Assembly (NCBI GenBank): GCA_900475325.1
Contig: LS483371.1
Coordinates: 310,001-374,000 of the forward strand
DNA length: 64,000 nt
Source: Paucimonas lemoignei
Lineage (GTDB): Bacteria > Pseudomonadota > Gammaproteobacteria > Pseudomonadales > Pseudomonadaceae
Direction: 5' to 3'
Each line of letters starts with the position of its first letter. The stretch's first letter is position 1. Positions 7,419 to 16,155 of this stretch are shown one piece after another. The translations under genes and the position numbers were made by a program. The notes below the pieces were generated by a model. The model saw nothing but the letters and a program-made list of their open reading frames with translations. It was not told where the DNA came from and ran no database searches.

Positions 7419-7729
7419 GCTACATCGATCTGCTGATCACAGAAAACGACTTGGCGTTGGATCTGTCACGTCAGCCGCTGCCGGTCGAGGACCGGGCCTG
7501 TATTGCCCAGGACATCGGTCACATGATCCGCGAAAGCGGTCTGCTGGTAACGCTGGTGGCCGAGCGCAACCGTCTTAAGCAGCGCGACTGCATCCAGCAG
7601 CTGGAGCTGCTGGTGGAAAACGACGTTCGCCTGGTCCCCGGCACTGCCAAGATCACCGAGGTTTCTGCAGGACAGTACCTGGTGACCGCCACCACGCTGC
7701 AGTTCGGCAACATGGAGGTGACTCTGTGA
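7415..7729 (+). CDS. DUF2590 family phage protein, probable baseplate wedge (gpW/gp25-like)
   Basis: 104 aa, starting ATG 7415 inside the tape measure stop. The sequence YIDLLITENDLALDLSRQPLPVEDRACIAQDIGHMIRESGLLVTLVAERN matches the DUF2590 family of HP1-like phages. It has the layout of small gp25/W lysozyme-like wedge proteins: a native strand, a helix carrying I-x-H-M-I-x-E-S-G, and C-terminal strands. Position just before J supports a baseplate wedge role. The GTG of J overlaps its TGA. Confidence 0.72.
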   Translation: MSYIDLLITENDLALDLSRQPLPVEDRACIAQDIGHMIRESGLLVTLVAERNRLKQRDCIQQLELLVENDVRLVPGTAKITEVSAGQYLVTATTLQFGNMEVTL

Positions 7730-8895
7730 CTGTCGACTTCAAAAAGGCACTGGCTGACTCCGGCATTCCGACCACCGAAGCAGCCCTCAAGGCAGCGTGG
7801 GAAGCCGAAGTAACCGCCCAGGGCAGCAAATTGGCCAACACCAGCGCCTATTCGCCGTTCTGGCGGGTCATTACCGCGCTGGTCACCAAGCCGGTGCTGT
7901 GGATCCTGACCTTTGTCAGCGACACCGTGCTGCCCAACTTCTTTGTGAAGACGGCCACCGGCACCTGGTTGGACATGCTGGCCTGGGCGGTGAACGTCGA
8001 GCGCAAAGCCCCAACCAAGGCGATCGGCACGCTGTTGTTCAGCCGCGCCACGACCGTGGGTTCGTTCGAGATCCCGGTCGGCACCCGCGTGCAGTCGCCT
8101 GCCATCAACGGCAACGTGTACGAGCTGGTGACCACGGCGCTGGCCAGCTTTGCCGAAGGTCAGTCGCAGGTCTCGGTCCCGGCTATGGCGACCCAAGCGG
8201 GCAGCGGTTTCAACCTTGCTCCGGGTTATTACGCCGTGCTGCCTGTGCCGGTACCGGGTGTTGTCCAGGTGGTGAATCTCGACGGCTGGCTGGCCAGGCC
8301 GGGTTCGGACGCCGAGCTGGACGAGGATTTGCGCTTGCGCACCCGTAACCAGTTTAGCGCCGTCAACCAATGGCACACCGATGCGGTGTATCGAGCCCTG
8401 ATCGCTGCTTTTCCTGGCGTATCGGCCAATGGCGTTTACTTCGAGCATGGGGCTCCACGCGGCCCCGGCAGCGCCAATGCCTACGTGCTGTTCCAGGCCG
8501 ATGTTCCGGCTGACAGTTACCTGGTGCAAATCAACACCCGAATCATGGACGAGGGCAACCACGGGCACGGCGACGATTTGCTGGTCATGGTCATGCCTGA
8601 AACCTTCCACGGCGTCGAGCTCAAGGTCTGGCCCAAATCCAACCAGACCGAACAGGGCCTGGCCGACTTAAAGGCGAACATTGCCTTGTTCGTTCGGGCC
8701 GCTTTCCGGGAGAGCACCGGCAGTGACTACGCGCCGACGCTGACCTGGCCACAGTCGCGCTTTTCGTTCAGCCGCCTGACTGAGGAGCTGCATGAGCAGT
8801 TCCCTGGCATCGAATCGCTGAAATTCTTTAACGACGACATCCTTTCGGCGCTGGACATCCCCCGGCTGAAAAGCCTGGAAGTGGTGTACGCATGA
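7726..8895 (+). CDS. Baseplate assembly protein J
   Basis: 389 aa. Recognised as the J/gp47 baseplate family from the N-terminal helical part (TGTWLDMLAWAVNVERKAPTKAIGTLLFSR), the middle IPVGTRVQSPAINGNVYELVT motif (the typical 'GTxv...g..Yel' region of gpJ) and the ARPGSDAELDEDLRLRTRNQF segment. The latter is a strong gpJ signature (G-x-D-x-E-x-D-x-x-L-R-x-R). It forms the baseplate wedge with W and I. Start GTG 7726, overlapping the previous stop. Confidence 0.9.
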   Translation: MTVDFKKALADSGIPTTEAALKAAWEAEVTAQGSKLANTSAYSPFWRVITALVTKPVLWILTFVSDTVLPNFFVKTATGTWLDMLAWAVNVERKAPTKAIGTLLFSRATTVGSFEIPVGTRVQSPAINGNVYELVTTALASFAEGQSQVSVPAMATQAGSGFNLAPGYYAVLPVPVPGVVQVVNLDGWLARPGSDAELDEDLRLRTRNQFSAVNQWHTDAVYRALIAAFPGVSANGVYFEHGAPRGPGSANAYVLFQADVPADSYLVQINTRIMDEGNHGHGDDLLVMVMPETFHGVELKVWPKSNQTEQGLADLKANIALFVRAAFRESTGSDYAPTLTWPQSRFSFSRLTEELHEQFPGIESLKFFNDDILSALDIPRLKSLEVVYA

Positions 8896-9491
8896 TCAAA
8901 CTGGAATTGCCGTTCTGGCTCGATGGTGAAGAGGCCACCAAGCTCAAGGCGAGCGCCCAGGCCTGGTGGGAATCTGCCGAAGGTTGGGTGCGCTGGCCAC
9001 TGCTGCAGATGGACCCGGAAACGTGTCACCTGTCGGTACTCGATCTGCTCGCCTGGCAGCGGGATATCAGCCGATACAACGGCGAGCCCGAAAGCCTGTA
9101 CCGGCTGCGCGTGAAGTACGCCTTTGTGAACGCAGTCGACGCCGGATCCGTGGCGGGCTTTCGCCGGATCCTGCAGCGCCTGGGCGTGGGTGACGTGAAG
9201 ATCAAGGAACGTCAGCCCGACCGGGACTGGGACATCGTCCAGCTGTATTTCTCGGACGAGCAGCTTTCGAACAACCCCACGCTGATCGACATCATCGTCC
9301 ACCAGTACGGGCGCACCTGCCGCCGTTATGAGCTGGTGGGCACCACAGAACTCAGCCTCGAGCTGGCCGCTGCTGAATTCGGCCTCGACCACGCCACGCT
9401 GACCGCTCGCTTCGACGACTTCCACACGATCGGCCTGCAGATGGCCAGCTTCGAGTTCAACCACGACCACATGACCCTGGTCACTCGCTAA
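8892..9491 (+). CDS. Phage tail protein I (gpI-like)
   Basis: 199 aa, ATGA overlap with J. The N-terminus has the gpI pattern with an aromatic-rich helix (AQAWWESAEGWVRWPLL) and DLLAWQRDISRYNGEPESLYRLRVKYAFVNAVDAGSVAGFRRIL, resembling the gpI 'LA...w.vd.w....lre.i..s...hr.kGT..al...l' region. The C-terminal part (about 130-199) is not recognisable. Baseplate periphery component connecting wedges to fibres; the fibre gene follows. Confidence 0.8.
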   Translation: MIKLELPFWLDGEEATKLKASAQAWWESAEGWVRWPLLQMDPETCHLSVLDLLAWQRDISRYNGEPESLYRLRVKYAFVNAVDAGSVAGFRRILQRLGVGDVKIKERQPDRDWDIVQLYFSDEQLSNNPTLIDIIVHQYGRTCRRYELVGTTELSLELAAAEFGLDHATLTARFDDFHTIGLQMASFEFNHDHMTLVTR

Positions 9492-9501
9492 AGGAATCCC
9501 C

Positions 9502-11808
9502 ATGGGTGCCAGTATTACCCTCGCAGGCGAAAGCCTCATTGCCCTGAAACAAAGCAAACAGGAGGTCCTGACGGTTGCGCGCTTCGTGCTGGCCAACATT
9601 CCGGGCCTCGACACTTCGCTACCGATCGATCGCAGCGCCGGTTTGCCTCCTGCCGAACAGATCGTGCATCGCAAAGACGTTACCCGCGAAGGCTACCTGT
9701 CACCCAACAAGGTGGTTTACAGCCTGATGCTGGACAGCACCGTCGGGGATTTTGACTTTAACTGGATTGGCCTGGAAACCACCGAGCATGTGCTGTTGAT
9801 CGCGGCCTACGTTCCCCGCCAGCAGAAACGCCAGGAAATCCCGCCGCTGCAGTTCGGCAACAACCTGACCCGCAATATCATCCTGGACTACAACGGCGCC
9901 CAGGCGCTGACCGGCATCCAGGTCCCGGCCAGCACCTGGCAGTTCGACTTCACCGAAACGTTTACCCAGATCGCCACGGACCTGACCAACATCCGCACCG
10001 AACTGGCGAAAAAGCTCAACAAGGCAGACTACGTTGCGCCGGTGTCCATCTGCCTGGATGGGCCTGTGCTGATTTACCCAGGCACCAACAATACCTACAA
10101 AATCACGGACTACCACCGGTTCAGCACCTACAAGGCGACGACCAGTGTCGGCACCGTGGCGCTGTCTGCTGACACCCTGACCCTGACTATTCCGTCTGAT
10201 GCGCCGGCTGGATTGGTTGCGCTGGAGGTGCAGCGTGACACGGCAAAAATGGCCCTCAAGGTGCCCTTGGGCTCCGCCACCATCCAGCAGCCGACGATTG
10301 TCGGGCCTGCACCTGGTGCAACCGGCATCACCTTCGAACCCACGCTGACCATCTCGGCCTTCACGGTTTTTCCGGCGGGCTTCGATACGCACGTTAAAAC
10401 CCGCTGGCAGCTGTCACGCAACGCTGCATTTACTGACCTGGTGTTCGACATCACCAGCACCACACAGCTTACCTCGTTCAACATCGGTGACGCGGGCTAT
10501 CACCTGGAGCCGTTCAAGCAGTACTTCCCACGGGCCATGCAGATCGGCGCAACCCTGTCGTCTGCATGGGGTTCGGCCTCGTTCAACACCGCAGCGGTCT
10601 ACATCCGTCGGCCTGCGATCATCAACCCAACCGATGGCCAGACGAAGGTCAGCTCCCGCCAGACCCTGACCTCCGACGTCTTCGCGGTGTCCGGCGGCAC
10701 GGACGAACACATCGGCAGTCGGTGGCAGGTCTCGATGCTCGCTGACTTTTCCACCGTTGCCTTGGACAGTGGCTGGAGCACCAGCCAACTGGTCAGCTAC
10801 ACGCCGGACGTCGCGTTGGCCAACGCCACGCAGTTCTACGCCCGGATGAAAAAACGGGGCCGTGTCCTGGGCGAAACCGAGTGGTCACCAGTGGTTCGTT
10901 TCACCACCAGCGACCAGTTGAAGGGCATCTTCACCCAGCTCAACGGCGGCGCGACACCGCGCTACAACCATTCTTCGGTGGCCATTGACGGCAAGATCTA
11001 CACCTTCGGCGGACAGTACCGTTCAGGCGGCACTGTTGGTGATCTGTGGGTCTATGATTCGGCCACCAATGCCTGGGCGCAGCTTGCGAGCGGGCCTCCG
11101 TCACGCTGGGGCCACTGTGCTGTGGCTTATGGCGGGAAAATGTATATCCAGGGCGGTTATGGGTTCATCACCGGTGTGTCCGGCTCGACCATCACCAATA
11201 CCTTTTTCGTTTACGACCCCGCGCTCAACACCTGGAGCGAGCTGCCAGTTGGCCCTAGCGTCTACAACGCATCAATGGTGGTCATTGGCTCCAAGTTTTA
11301 CGTGTACGGCGGTTATGGCGGCTCGACCAACAGTCACTGCCCGGACCTTTGGGAGTACGACCCAGCTACCAAAAAATGGAAGCAGCTCAAGGAAGCCACC
11401 AACCGACGTTCTGACCATACCGCTGTGGTCATCAATGGCCTGATGTACGTCTTCGGTGGCAACCGTGGGGCAGGCTACTTCAACGACCTTTACTACTACG
11501 ACCCGGCCACCGACACCTGGACGCAGCTTGGGGTCGGAGCTACCCAACGGCACAACCACGTTGCGGTTGCGATCGGCTCGAAAATGTACATCTACGGCGG
11601 CGAATGGGCCTCCCCAAACAATGGCGATCGATACCGCAATGACCTTTGGGTCTACGACGCCGGGGCTAACAGCTGGACAGCGCTGGGTAGCGGCGCACCA
11701 GGGCGGGAAAACGCCTCCGCTGTGGTGATCAACGATGAAATGTATCTGTTCGCTGGCACCGCAATTTTGGGCGGCACCGACTTGAACGATCTGTGGCGAA
11801 TCTCGTAA
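9502..11808 (+). CDS. Phage tail fibre protein with C-terminal Kelch beta-propeller
   Basis: 768 aa, with an AAAGGAA ribosome-binding site before ATG 9502. Residues 1 to about 150 are the phage tail-collar/fibre N-terminal domain (ARFVLANIPGLD, the G-D-F-D-F-N-W-I-G-L motif), which attaches to the baseplate. Residues about 190-470 read as Thr/Ser/Val-rich Ig- or fibronectin-like modules (VAFKT-type repeats RWQLSRNAAFTDLVFDI and RWQVSMLADFSTVALD). Residues about 473-768 contain six Kelch motifs, each with a hydrophobic strand ending in GG and a later W/Y-x-YD...W-x-x-L (for example IYTFGG...LWVYDSATNAWAQL). The last blade lacks its W-x-x-L strand, which the segment GIFTQL at about 474 could supply, so the ring can close. 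This is the likely receptor-binding end. Confidence 0.9.
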   Translation: MGASITLAGESLIALKQSKQEVLTVARFVLANIPGLDTSLPIDRSAGLPPAEQIVHRKDVTREGYLSPNKVVYSLMLDSTVGDFDFNWIGLETTEHVLLIAAYVPRQQKRQEIPPLQFGNNLTRNIILDYNGAQALTGIQVPASTWQFDFTETFTQIATDLTNIRTELAKKLNKADYVAPVSICLDGPVLIYPGTNNTYKITDYHRFSTYKATTSVGTVALSADTLTLTIPSDAPAGLVALEVQRDTAKMALKVPLGSATIQQPTIVGPAPGATGITFEPTLTISAFTVFPAGFDTHVKTRWQLSRNAAFTDLVFDITSTTQLTSFNIGDAGYHLEPFKQYFPRAMQIGATLSSAWGSASFNTAAVYIRRPAIINPTDGQTKVSSRQTLTSDVFAVSGGTDEHIGSRWQVSMLADFSTVALDSGWSTSQLVSYTPDVALANATQFYARMKKRGRVLGETEWSPVVRFTTSDQLKGIFTQLNGGATPRYNHSSVAIDGKIYTFGGQYRSGGTVGDLWVYDSATNAWAQLASGPPSRWGHCAVAYGGKMYIQGGYGFITGVSGSTITNTFFVYDPALNTWSELPVGPSVYNASMVVIGSKFYVYGGYGGSTNSHCPDLWEYDPATKKWKQLKEATNRRSDHTAVVINGLMYVFGGNRGAGYFNDLYYYDPATDTWTQLGVGATQRHNHVAVAIGSKMYIYGGEWASPNNGDRYRNDLWVYDAGANSWTALGSGAPGRENASAVVINDEMYLFAGTAILGGTDLNDLWRIS

Positions 11809-11817
11809 GGAGTACAC

Positions 11818-12327
11818 ATGTACTACATCCATGCAATGACTGACGGCGGCGTCATGGTCAGCAACACCGACGTGCCCTACATGGCGGAGTTTCCTGCTGA
11901 AAATCAGCAAGTGGCTGACCAGGTCGTGGTGGGCCTGAATCAACCTGTGATGCTGGCCGAGCTGGCCACCTATCGGCTAATGATCGAGACGGGTGGCCTG
12001 GAACTCGACGGTGGAATGCGGTTGCTGACAGATCGCCAGAGTCAGGCGCAGCTGAACATTGCCTACGCCGATCTGAAAAACGGCTTGATCCCGGACACTG
12101 ACTTGAAAGCGGACAACAGCTGGGAAGTGGTGAACCTGGAACAGATGCAGCCGATTGCCAAGGCTTTGGCCGTTCACCGTCGAGCCTGCTTTCGTGCCGA
12201 GCGCGTGGTTACTACCGCTATCCAAAACGCCGATACGCCCGCGTTGCAGGTAGATATCAATATCCAGGCTGACTTCATGACGGCGTACCAGGTCGCAGTG
12301 GCCGAAGTGACGGATGCTGCGCGGTGA
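11818..12327 (+). CDS. DUF4376-type tail fibre accessory protein
   Basis: 169 aa, with GGAG 8-9 nt before ATG 11818. The N-terminus (MYYIHAMTDGGVMVSNTDVPYMAEFPAENQQVADQVVVGLNQ) is fibre-associated in character. The C-terminal part (LLTDRQSQAQLNIAYADLKNGLIPDTDLKADNSWEVVNLEQM...) is the DUF4376 domain found in genes next to phage tail fibres, in the place where P2 has its fibre assembly chaperone. It is probably a fibre assembly or decoration protein for the Kelch fibre. The TGA overlaps the GTG of the next gene. Confidence 0.75.
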   Translation: MYYIHAMTDGGVMVSNTDVPYMAEFPAENQQVADQVVVGLNQPVMLAELATYRLMIETGGLELDGGMRLLTDRQSQAQLNIAYADLKNGLIPDTDLKADNSWEVVNLEQMQPIAKALAVHRRACFRAERVVTTAIQNADTPALQVDINIQADFMTAYQVAVAEVTDAAR

Positions 12328-13250
12328 ACTGGACACCGGTAACCATGCAGTGGCCCACCGACGCCACCGCCTGGATGGACCAAATGGACGCGGCCAAGGA
12401 CATGGCCACCGCCCAGCTCGACAGCGCGTATGGCCGTTTGGCCACGCTGGCAGAGCAGGTCACCACGGACCTAAGTCTGATCGGGCAGGCGGTCAAGGGC
12501 GTGATCGCCAGCGGGCGCGCCGCGCTGGATGGCCAGTTTGGTGAAGCCCCGCAGTGCTTTGTGGTGACGCCATTCCAGAGCGGCGTGGGGCAGGGCACCG
12601 GCTATCAGCGGTTCCTCTCGGCGCCGAACCTGGTGCAGCGCATGGCTGACAAGCTGCAGGACAGCGCGGATCCGGCGCATCCAACTGGGGAGCAGTACGC
12701 CCTGGTGATTCTGTTCCTGGGCACGCGCTTCGACCAGATGGCCGGAGTGCTGTCGAAATTTAACGCTCTGATGCCCATTGCCGAGCTGCAAAAGGCCGAA
12801 CGCCGCGCCAAGCATCTGTTTGAGCTGGATACCTCGAAGTGGGAGTTACCCAGCGTAGGCGCGCTGCCGCCCTGGGCGGCGCTCCCGCTTGAGCGATGCA
12901 CCGTGCTCAAAGAGGCCAGCGCCTCGATCAACGGCCAGCTGGCCCGACTGGAGAGCTACGCCGCCGACAGTTCGCCGCTCGACGATCTGGTCGAGCTTGT
13001 CCAGCGCAAAGCTGAACAGGCGTTGGGGCAGGATTTGAAATTGAACGAGTTGAAAGAGCTGCTGGCCGGGGGCACTCCGGACACCAGCATGCAATCGCGC
13101 TTGCTTGGACCAGGTGATGCCCGCGAACTGCGTGACCAGCTGCTGCAGGGCGACGGCGCTCCTGGTCATGAATGGGTGCTGTCGTCGGGCGTGATGCTGG
13201 TTGGATCGCTGCAGGGCCTCAGCTTTGTTCGTGAGCTGGTGGGCCTATGA
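12324..13250 (+). CDS. Conserved phage protein of unknown function between fibre and baseplate genes
   Basis: 308 aa, GTG start in a GTGA overlap. I do not recognise a named family. The sequence is mostly helical with Ala/Leu-rich amphipathic stretches (LDSAYGRLATLAEQVTTDLSLIGQAV, LARLESYAADSSPLDDLVELVQRKAEQALGQDLKLNELKELLAGG) and no membrane segment or signal peptide. It ends in two short strand-like blocks (EWVLSSGVMLVGSLQGLSFVRELVGL). It is coupled by overlap both to the fibre accessory gene and to the following small baseplate gene, so a structural or assembly role in the distal tail is likely. Confidence 0.75.
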   Translation: MNWTPVTMQWPTDATAWMDQMDAAKDMATAQLDSAYGRLATLAEQVTTDLSLIGQAVKGVIASGRAALDGQFGEAPQCFVVTPFQSGVGQGTGYQRFLSAPNLVQRMADKLQDSADPAHPTGEQYALVILFLGTRFDQMAGVLSKFNALMPIAELQKAERRAKHLFELDTSKWELPSVGALPPWAALPLERCTVLKEASASINGQLARLESYAADSSPLDDLVELVQRKAEQALGQDLKLNELKELLAGGTPDTSMQSRLLGPGDARELRDQLLQGDGAPGHEWVLSSGVMLVGSLQGLSFVRELVGL

Positions 13251-13786
13251 CCTTACTGCTCAACGGTGAACAGATCATCGGCAAGCGGATGAAAGTGACC
13301 GCTAACCTCAAGATTGAAAGCGAGGACATGTCGGGCCAAACCAGCGGTACCGAGAAATCGCACAAGGGTTTTAAGCCCAAGACGTTGACCGTAGCGCTGA
13401 GCGTGCCCTACAAGGACATGACCAACCTGCGCACGCTGATGCGTCTGGCTGAAAGCACGCAGGGCGGCGGGCAGCGCACCACCTACCGGATCGTCAACGA
13501 TACCGCCGAGGCCTTCGGCATCCGCCAGGTGGAATTCACCGACGGTGTGAGCGCACGCGAAGACGACAGCCTGGCGCAGTGGATCGTCCAGTTCACCCTG
13601 TCTGAGAAGCTGTCGAACCCTGAGAAGGTCGAAAGCCGCCGTGCTGGTAATCCAGTGACGTCGCAATCAGCACCAGGTGACGGCGTCACCGGCGCCGGTG
13701 CTGGATCGGGCGCCACGCCGCAGGAGCTGACCGGATTCGAAAGCCTGCTCAAGAAAGTTGACACCTACCTGGGGCCGACGCCATGA
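13247..13786 (+). CDS. Putative baseplate/tail component, LysM-less gpU/X-position protein
   Basis: 179 aa, ATGA overlap. The N-terminal half is beta-rich (LLLNGEQIIGKRMKVTANLKIESEDMSGQTSGTEKSHKGFKPKTLTVALSVPYKD) and suggests a tube-initiator or tail-terminator fold. The C-terminal third is a flexible Gly/Ala/Pro/Ser linker (SQSAPGDGVTGAGAGSGATPQ) ending in a helix with KKVDTYLGPTP. It occupies the U/X position before the D-like hub gene. I infer a baseplate or tail-tip component; the exact family is not certain. Confidence 0.65.
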   Translation: MTLLLNGEQIIGKRMKVTANLKIESEDMSGQTSGTEKSHKGFKPKTLTVALSVPYKDMTNLRTLMRLAESTQGGGQRTTYRIVNDTAEAFGIRQVEFTDGVSAREDDSLAQWIVQFTLSEKLSNPEKVESRRAGNPVTSQSAPGDGVTGAGAGSGATPQELTGFESLLKKVDTYLGPTP

Positions 13787-14493
13787 GCATGAAACTCCAC
13801 AAAGTGCTGACGATCGGCGGCGTGGTCATTCCCCTGGTGAACGACGACGTGCGCCTGGATCTGAAAAGCCCAGGGCGGGCGACGTTCACGATCCAGGCCG
13901 GGAACCAGGTGAGCGGCCTTGTCACGCTTGATATCGGATACAACGAATCTGCGCTGCAGCGGCACTTCATTGGCTACGTCGAGCGATGCACCGCGGCTAA
14001 TGGCGTGGAGCAGATCGTCTTCTGCAGAGAGGTTGCCGCCGTGTTGGCCAAGTCTCTGCCGATGAACCTGCGTCACGTGGATCTGCGCGCCGTGCTGACC
14101 GATATCAGCGGCAAAACCGGTCTGCGTTTCCGTGTTCCGGATCAGCCATACACCAAGGTTAAAGCCCCGTATTTCTACAGCCTGGCTGCCGGATATCAGG
14201 CCATGGACAGCATGGGCACCGTGTTCGGCATCCCTGACTTTATCTGGCAGCAGCAGGGTGACGGCGAAGTATTCGTGGGTTCTTGGGCAGACAGCTTCTT
14301 TGGCGTTCGCCCAGCGCTGCAACTCCCCGTCAGCCTGTTTGACGGTTACCAGGGCAATCAAAGCGCGATGGTCTCGGCTCTGCCCGGATTACGACCAGGC
14401 GCCTCAATCAACCAGGGCGAGCGGATCACCAGTGTCACGCTTTCCGGCACACAGATGGCTATCAAATGGACGACGCAATCAAGCGCAGCGTAG
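13783..14493 (+). CDS. Baseplate hub protein, gpD-like
   Basis: 236 aa, ATGA overlap. It shows strand-rich architecture with LDLKSPGRATFTIQ and LVTLDIGYNESALQRHFIGYVERC, as in the first domain of gp27/gpD hubs, then CREVAAVLAKSLPMNLRHVDLRAVLTDISGKTGLRFRVPD, the gpD middle helix-strand block. It is shorter than P2 gpD (387 aa), so a minimal hub is likely. The spike gene starts 28 nt before its end. It forms the central trimer that connects tube and spike. Confidence 0.72.
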   Translation: MSMKLHKVLTIGGVVIPLVNDDVRLDLKSPGRATFTIQAGNQVSGLVTLDIGYNESALQRHFIGYVERCTAANGVEQIVFCREVAAVLAKSLPMNLRHVDLRAVLTDISGKTGLRFRVPDQPYTKVKAPYFYSLAAGYQAMDSMGTVFGIPDFIWQQQGDGEVFVGSWADSFFGVRPALQLPVSLFDGYQGNQSAMVSALPGLRPGASINQGERITSVTLSGTQMAIKWTTQSSAA

Positions 14494-15437
14494 AACGCCT
14501 TTTTCCTGAACTCACCGGCGGCTATCACTTGCCGCGCTTTGCGCGCGTGGTAGGAGTGGCTGACGCTCCGGCTGACGCATCCATTTGCGACGACTTCCGA
14601 CCGCGCTACGCGGTCGACATCGAAGTACTTGGTCAGGACGGTGAGCCAGATCCCGCCTTGCCGACGCTTCACGGTGTACCGCTGCCGCTGCCCTCGGGCG
14701 GCGAAGAGATGGGCATGTTTGCGTTTCCCCAGGAAGGCACCCAGGTGGTGGTGTGCTTCGCGTATGGCTCGCCCAGCAAGCCTTACATCCAAACGATCCT
14801 GCCGCACGGCCTAAGCCTGCCCAAGGTGCCGAAGGGGGACCAGGTGTGGCAACACAGTGACGCCGTGCAGCAGCGCGTCGACGCGGACGGCAACTGGCTG
14901 CGCCTCACAGACGGCAGGATCCGCGACCACTCCCTGGAGCGCGAAGTGGAAGCCCTGGGTAACAGTGAGAAGTATCAAAGCCACGTCCAAGACGTGGAGA
15001 ACCATTCCACCGAGGAAGTGGGGGGCATCAAGCGGATCAACGCCCTGGGCGCGCTCAAGCTCAATTCAGCCGGTACCGCCACCCTCGCCGCCGTAGACGA
15101 TATGCACCAGGCGACAGGGCGGGACCTCAACCTGGTGGTGGGCAAGACCCATAGCGCGACGGTGGGAGGTGACATGCAGGAGAAGATCGTCGGCCTGCGC
15201 AAGAGCGTAGCCGGGGCCAGTCAGCGGCTGATAGCGCCGAAAAACCACGTCGGTTCGGAAGGAATCAACATTTTCCGGGTGCTATGCGACACGCTGGACC
15301 TTATCGAGCAGATGGCCACCGAGCTGGCATCGCACACTCATGGGGCTACGCCGGTACCAACGCAGGCGGGGGCATTTGCAGCCGATGCCGTAAAGGCCGC
15401 ACTGCTTTCTGCTGAACTCGGATCGGTGACTTACTGA
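14466..15437 (+). CDS. Baseplate spike protein, gpV/gp5-like
   Basis: 323 aa. The N-terminal part contains an OB-fold-like region (FARVVGVADAP...RYAVDIEVLGQDGEPD...GMFAFPQEGTQVVVCFAYGSPSKPYIQTILPHG), with the P-x-x-G-x-x-V-x-V-x-F motif of gpV/VgrG/gp5 proteins. A repetitive beta-helical stretch follows (about 165-260: LGALKLNSAGTATLAAVDDMHQATGRDLNLVVG). Near the C-terminus is ASHTHG, an H-x-H element of the type that coordinates iron at the tip of P2 gpV. This is the membrane-piercing spike. In P2 the V gene precedes W; here it is last in the cluster. Confidence 0.82.
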   Translation: MDDAIKRSVERLFPELTGGYHLPRFARVVGVADAPADASICDDFRPRYAVDIEVLGQDGEPDPALPTLHGVPLPLPSGGEEMGMFAFPQEGTQVVVCFAYGSPSKPYIQTILPHGLSLPKVPKGDQVWQHSDAVQQRVDADGNWLRLTDGRIRDHSLEREVEALGNSEKYQSHVQDVENHSTEEVGGIKRINALGALKLNSAGTATLAAVDDMHQATGRDLNLVVGKTHSATVGGDMQEKIVGLRKSVAGASQRLIAPKNHVGSEGINIFRVLCDTLDLIEQMATELASHTHGATPVPTQAGAFAADAVKAALLSAELGSVTY

Positions 15438-16155
15438 AATATGAAGCTCTTGAAATAGAACCCTAGGTGCTTCCAGTAGCAAATTCCAGAGGCTATAAGT
15501 TAGTGTCTAACTTATAGTGAGTTATATTGAAATGACGTATATGTCTGTATAGTTTTCAGATGTACATTCACAAGTGGTTTCAAATGTACGTTCAAAAATA
15601 GGGCATTATGTCCTACTGTTGTCCTATTGGTCAGGGCGCAAACTTACACGCAATGTGTAGAGTGCCATACTAAGGCTATACCATTCGTCGGAATTTTCGC
15701 GAGGGCGAGGGCAGGAACTGTTTAGCGGCTGCGTAGCAAAACTGCGCATTCAATCCTGTGGAAGGCCCGATTTATATGGGAGGTCGAAAGAGGTTTTGGT
15801 CATATACACCCCTAGCCCTTGCTGGGCAAAGGCTTGAGGTGTCAGTGCGCGAGGGAAGCCGCTGAAGAAAACATATGGTAGTGTTCTCTCCAAGCACTCG
15901 AACACTGAGTTGTCCTACATTTGAAGCGTCAGAAACTCAACCGTAGGATGAAGCAGATAGCAATGTCAACCAGTAAAGGTAGACATTCAGCCCCAAAGTT
16001 GCGCACTGAACAGTCTGTAAGTTTACCGGAGTCTTTCAGATTCCATTTGTTATAACTGTCAGCTAAGTGTTGTTTGGGTGGTTCGTAGGCGAGTGTGACA
16101 CGCTATGCCTGACGTCATTGAGGTGTAGCTTTCTTTCAGCCATGGAACTTCATCA
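15438..16155 (+). other. Gene-poor stretch after the tail operon
   Basis: About 720 nt without a convincing protein gene. The first 200 nt are AT-rich and contain the imperfect direct repeats at 15554-15597. The rest has stops in all frames. The only short ORF of note is a 35-codon one at 15948-16055 whose start has no well-placed ribosome-binding site. No integrase or repressor fragment was recognised. The segment ends in the 33-aa ORF and terminator described next, so transcription from a promoter somewhere in this stretch is likely. Confidence 0.6.
15554..15597. repeat. Two imperfect 20-bp direct repeats (24-bp spacing)
   Basis: The 20-mers at 15554-15573 (TTTCAGATGTACATTCACAA) and 15578-15597 (TTTCAAATGTACGTTCAAAA) differ at four positions. 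Their starts are 24 bp apart. Each is centred on a TGTAC core. They lie about 120 nt after the spike gene in AT-rich DNA and could be operator half-sites; this is inference. Confidence 0.55.
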
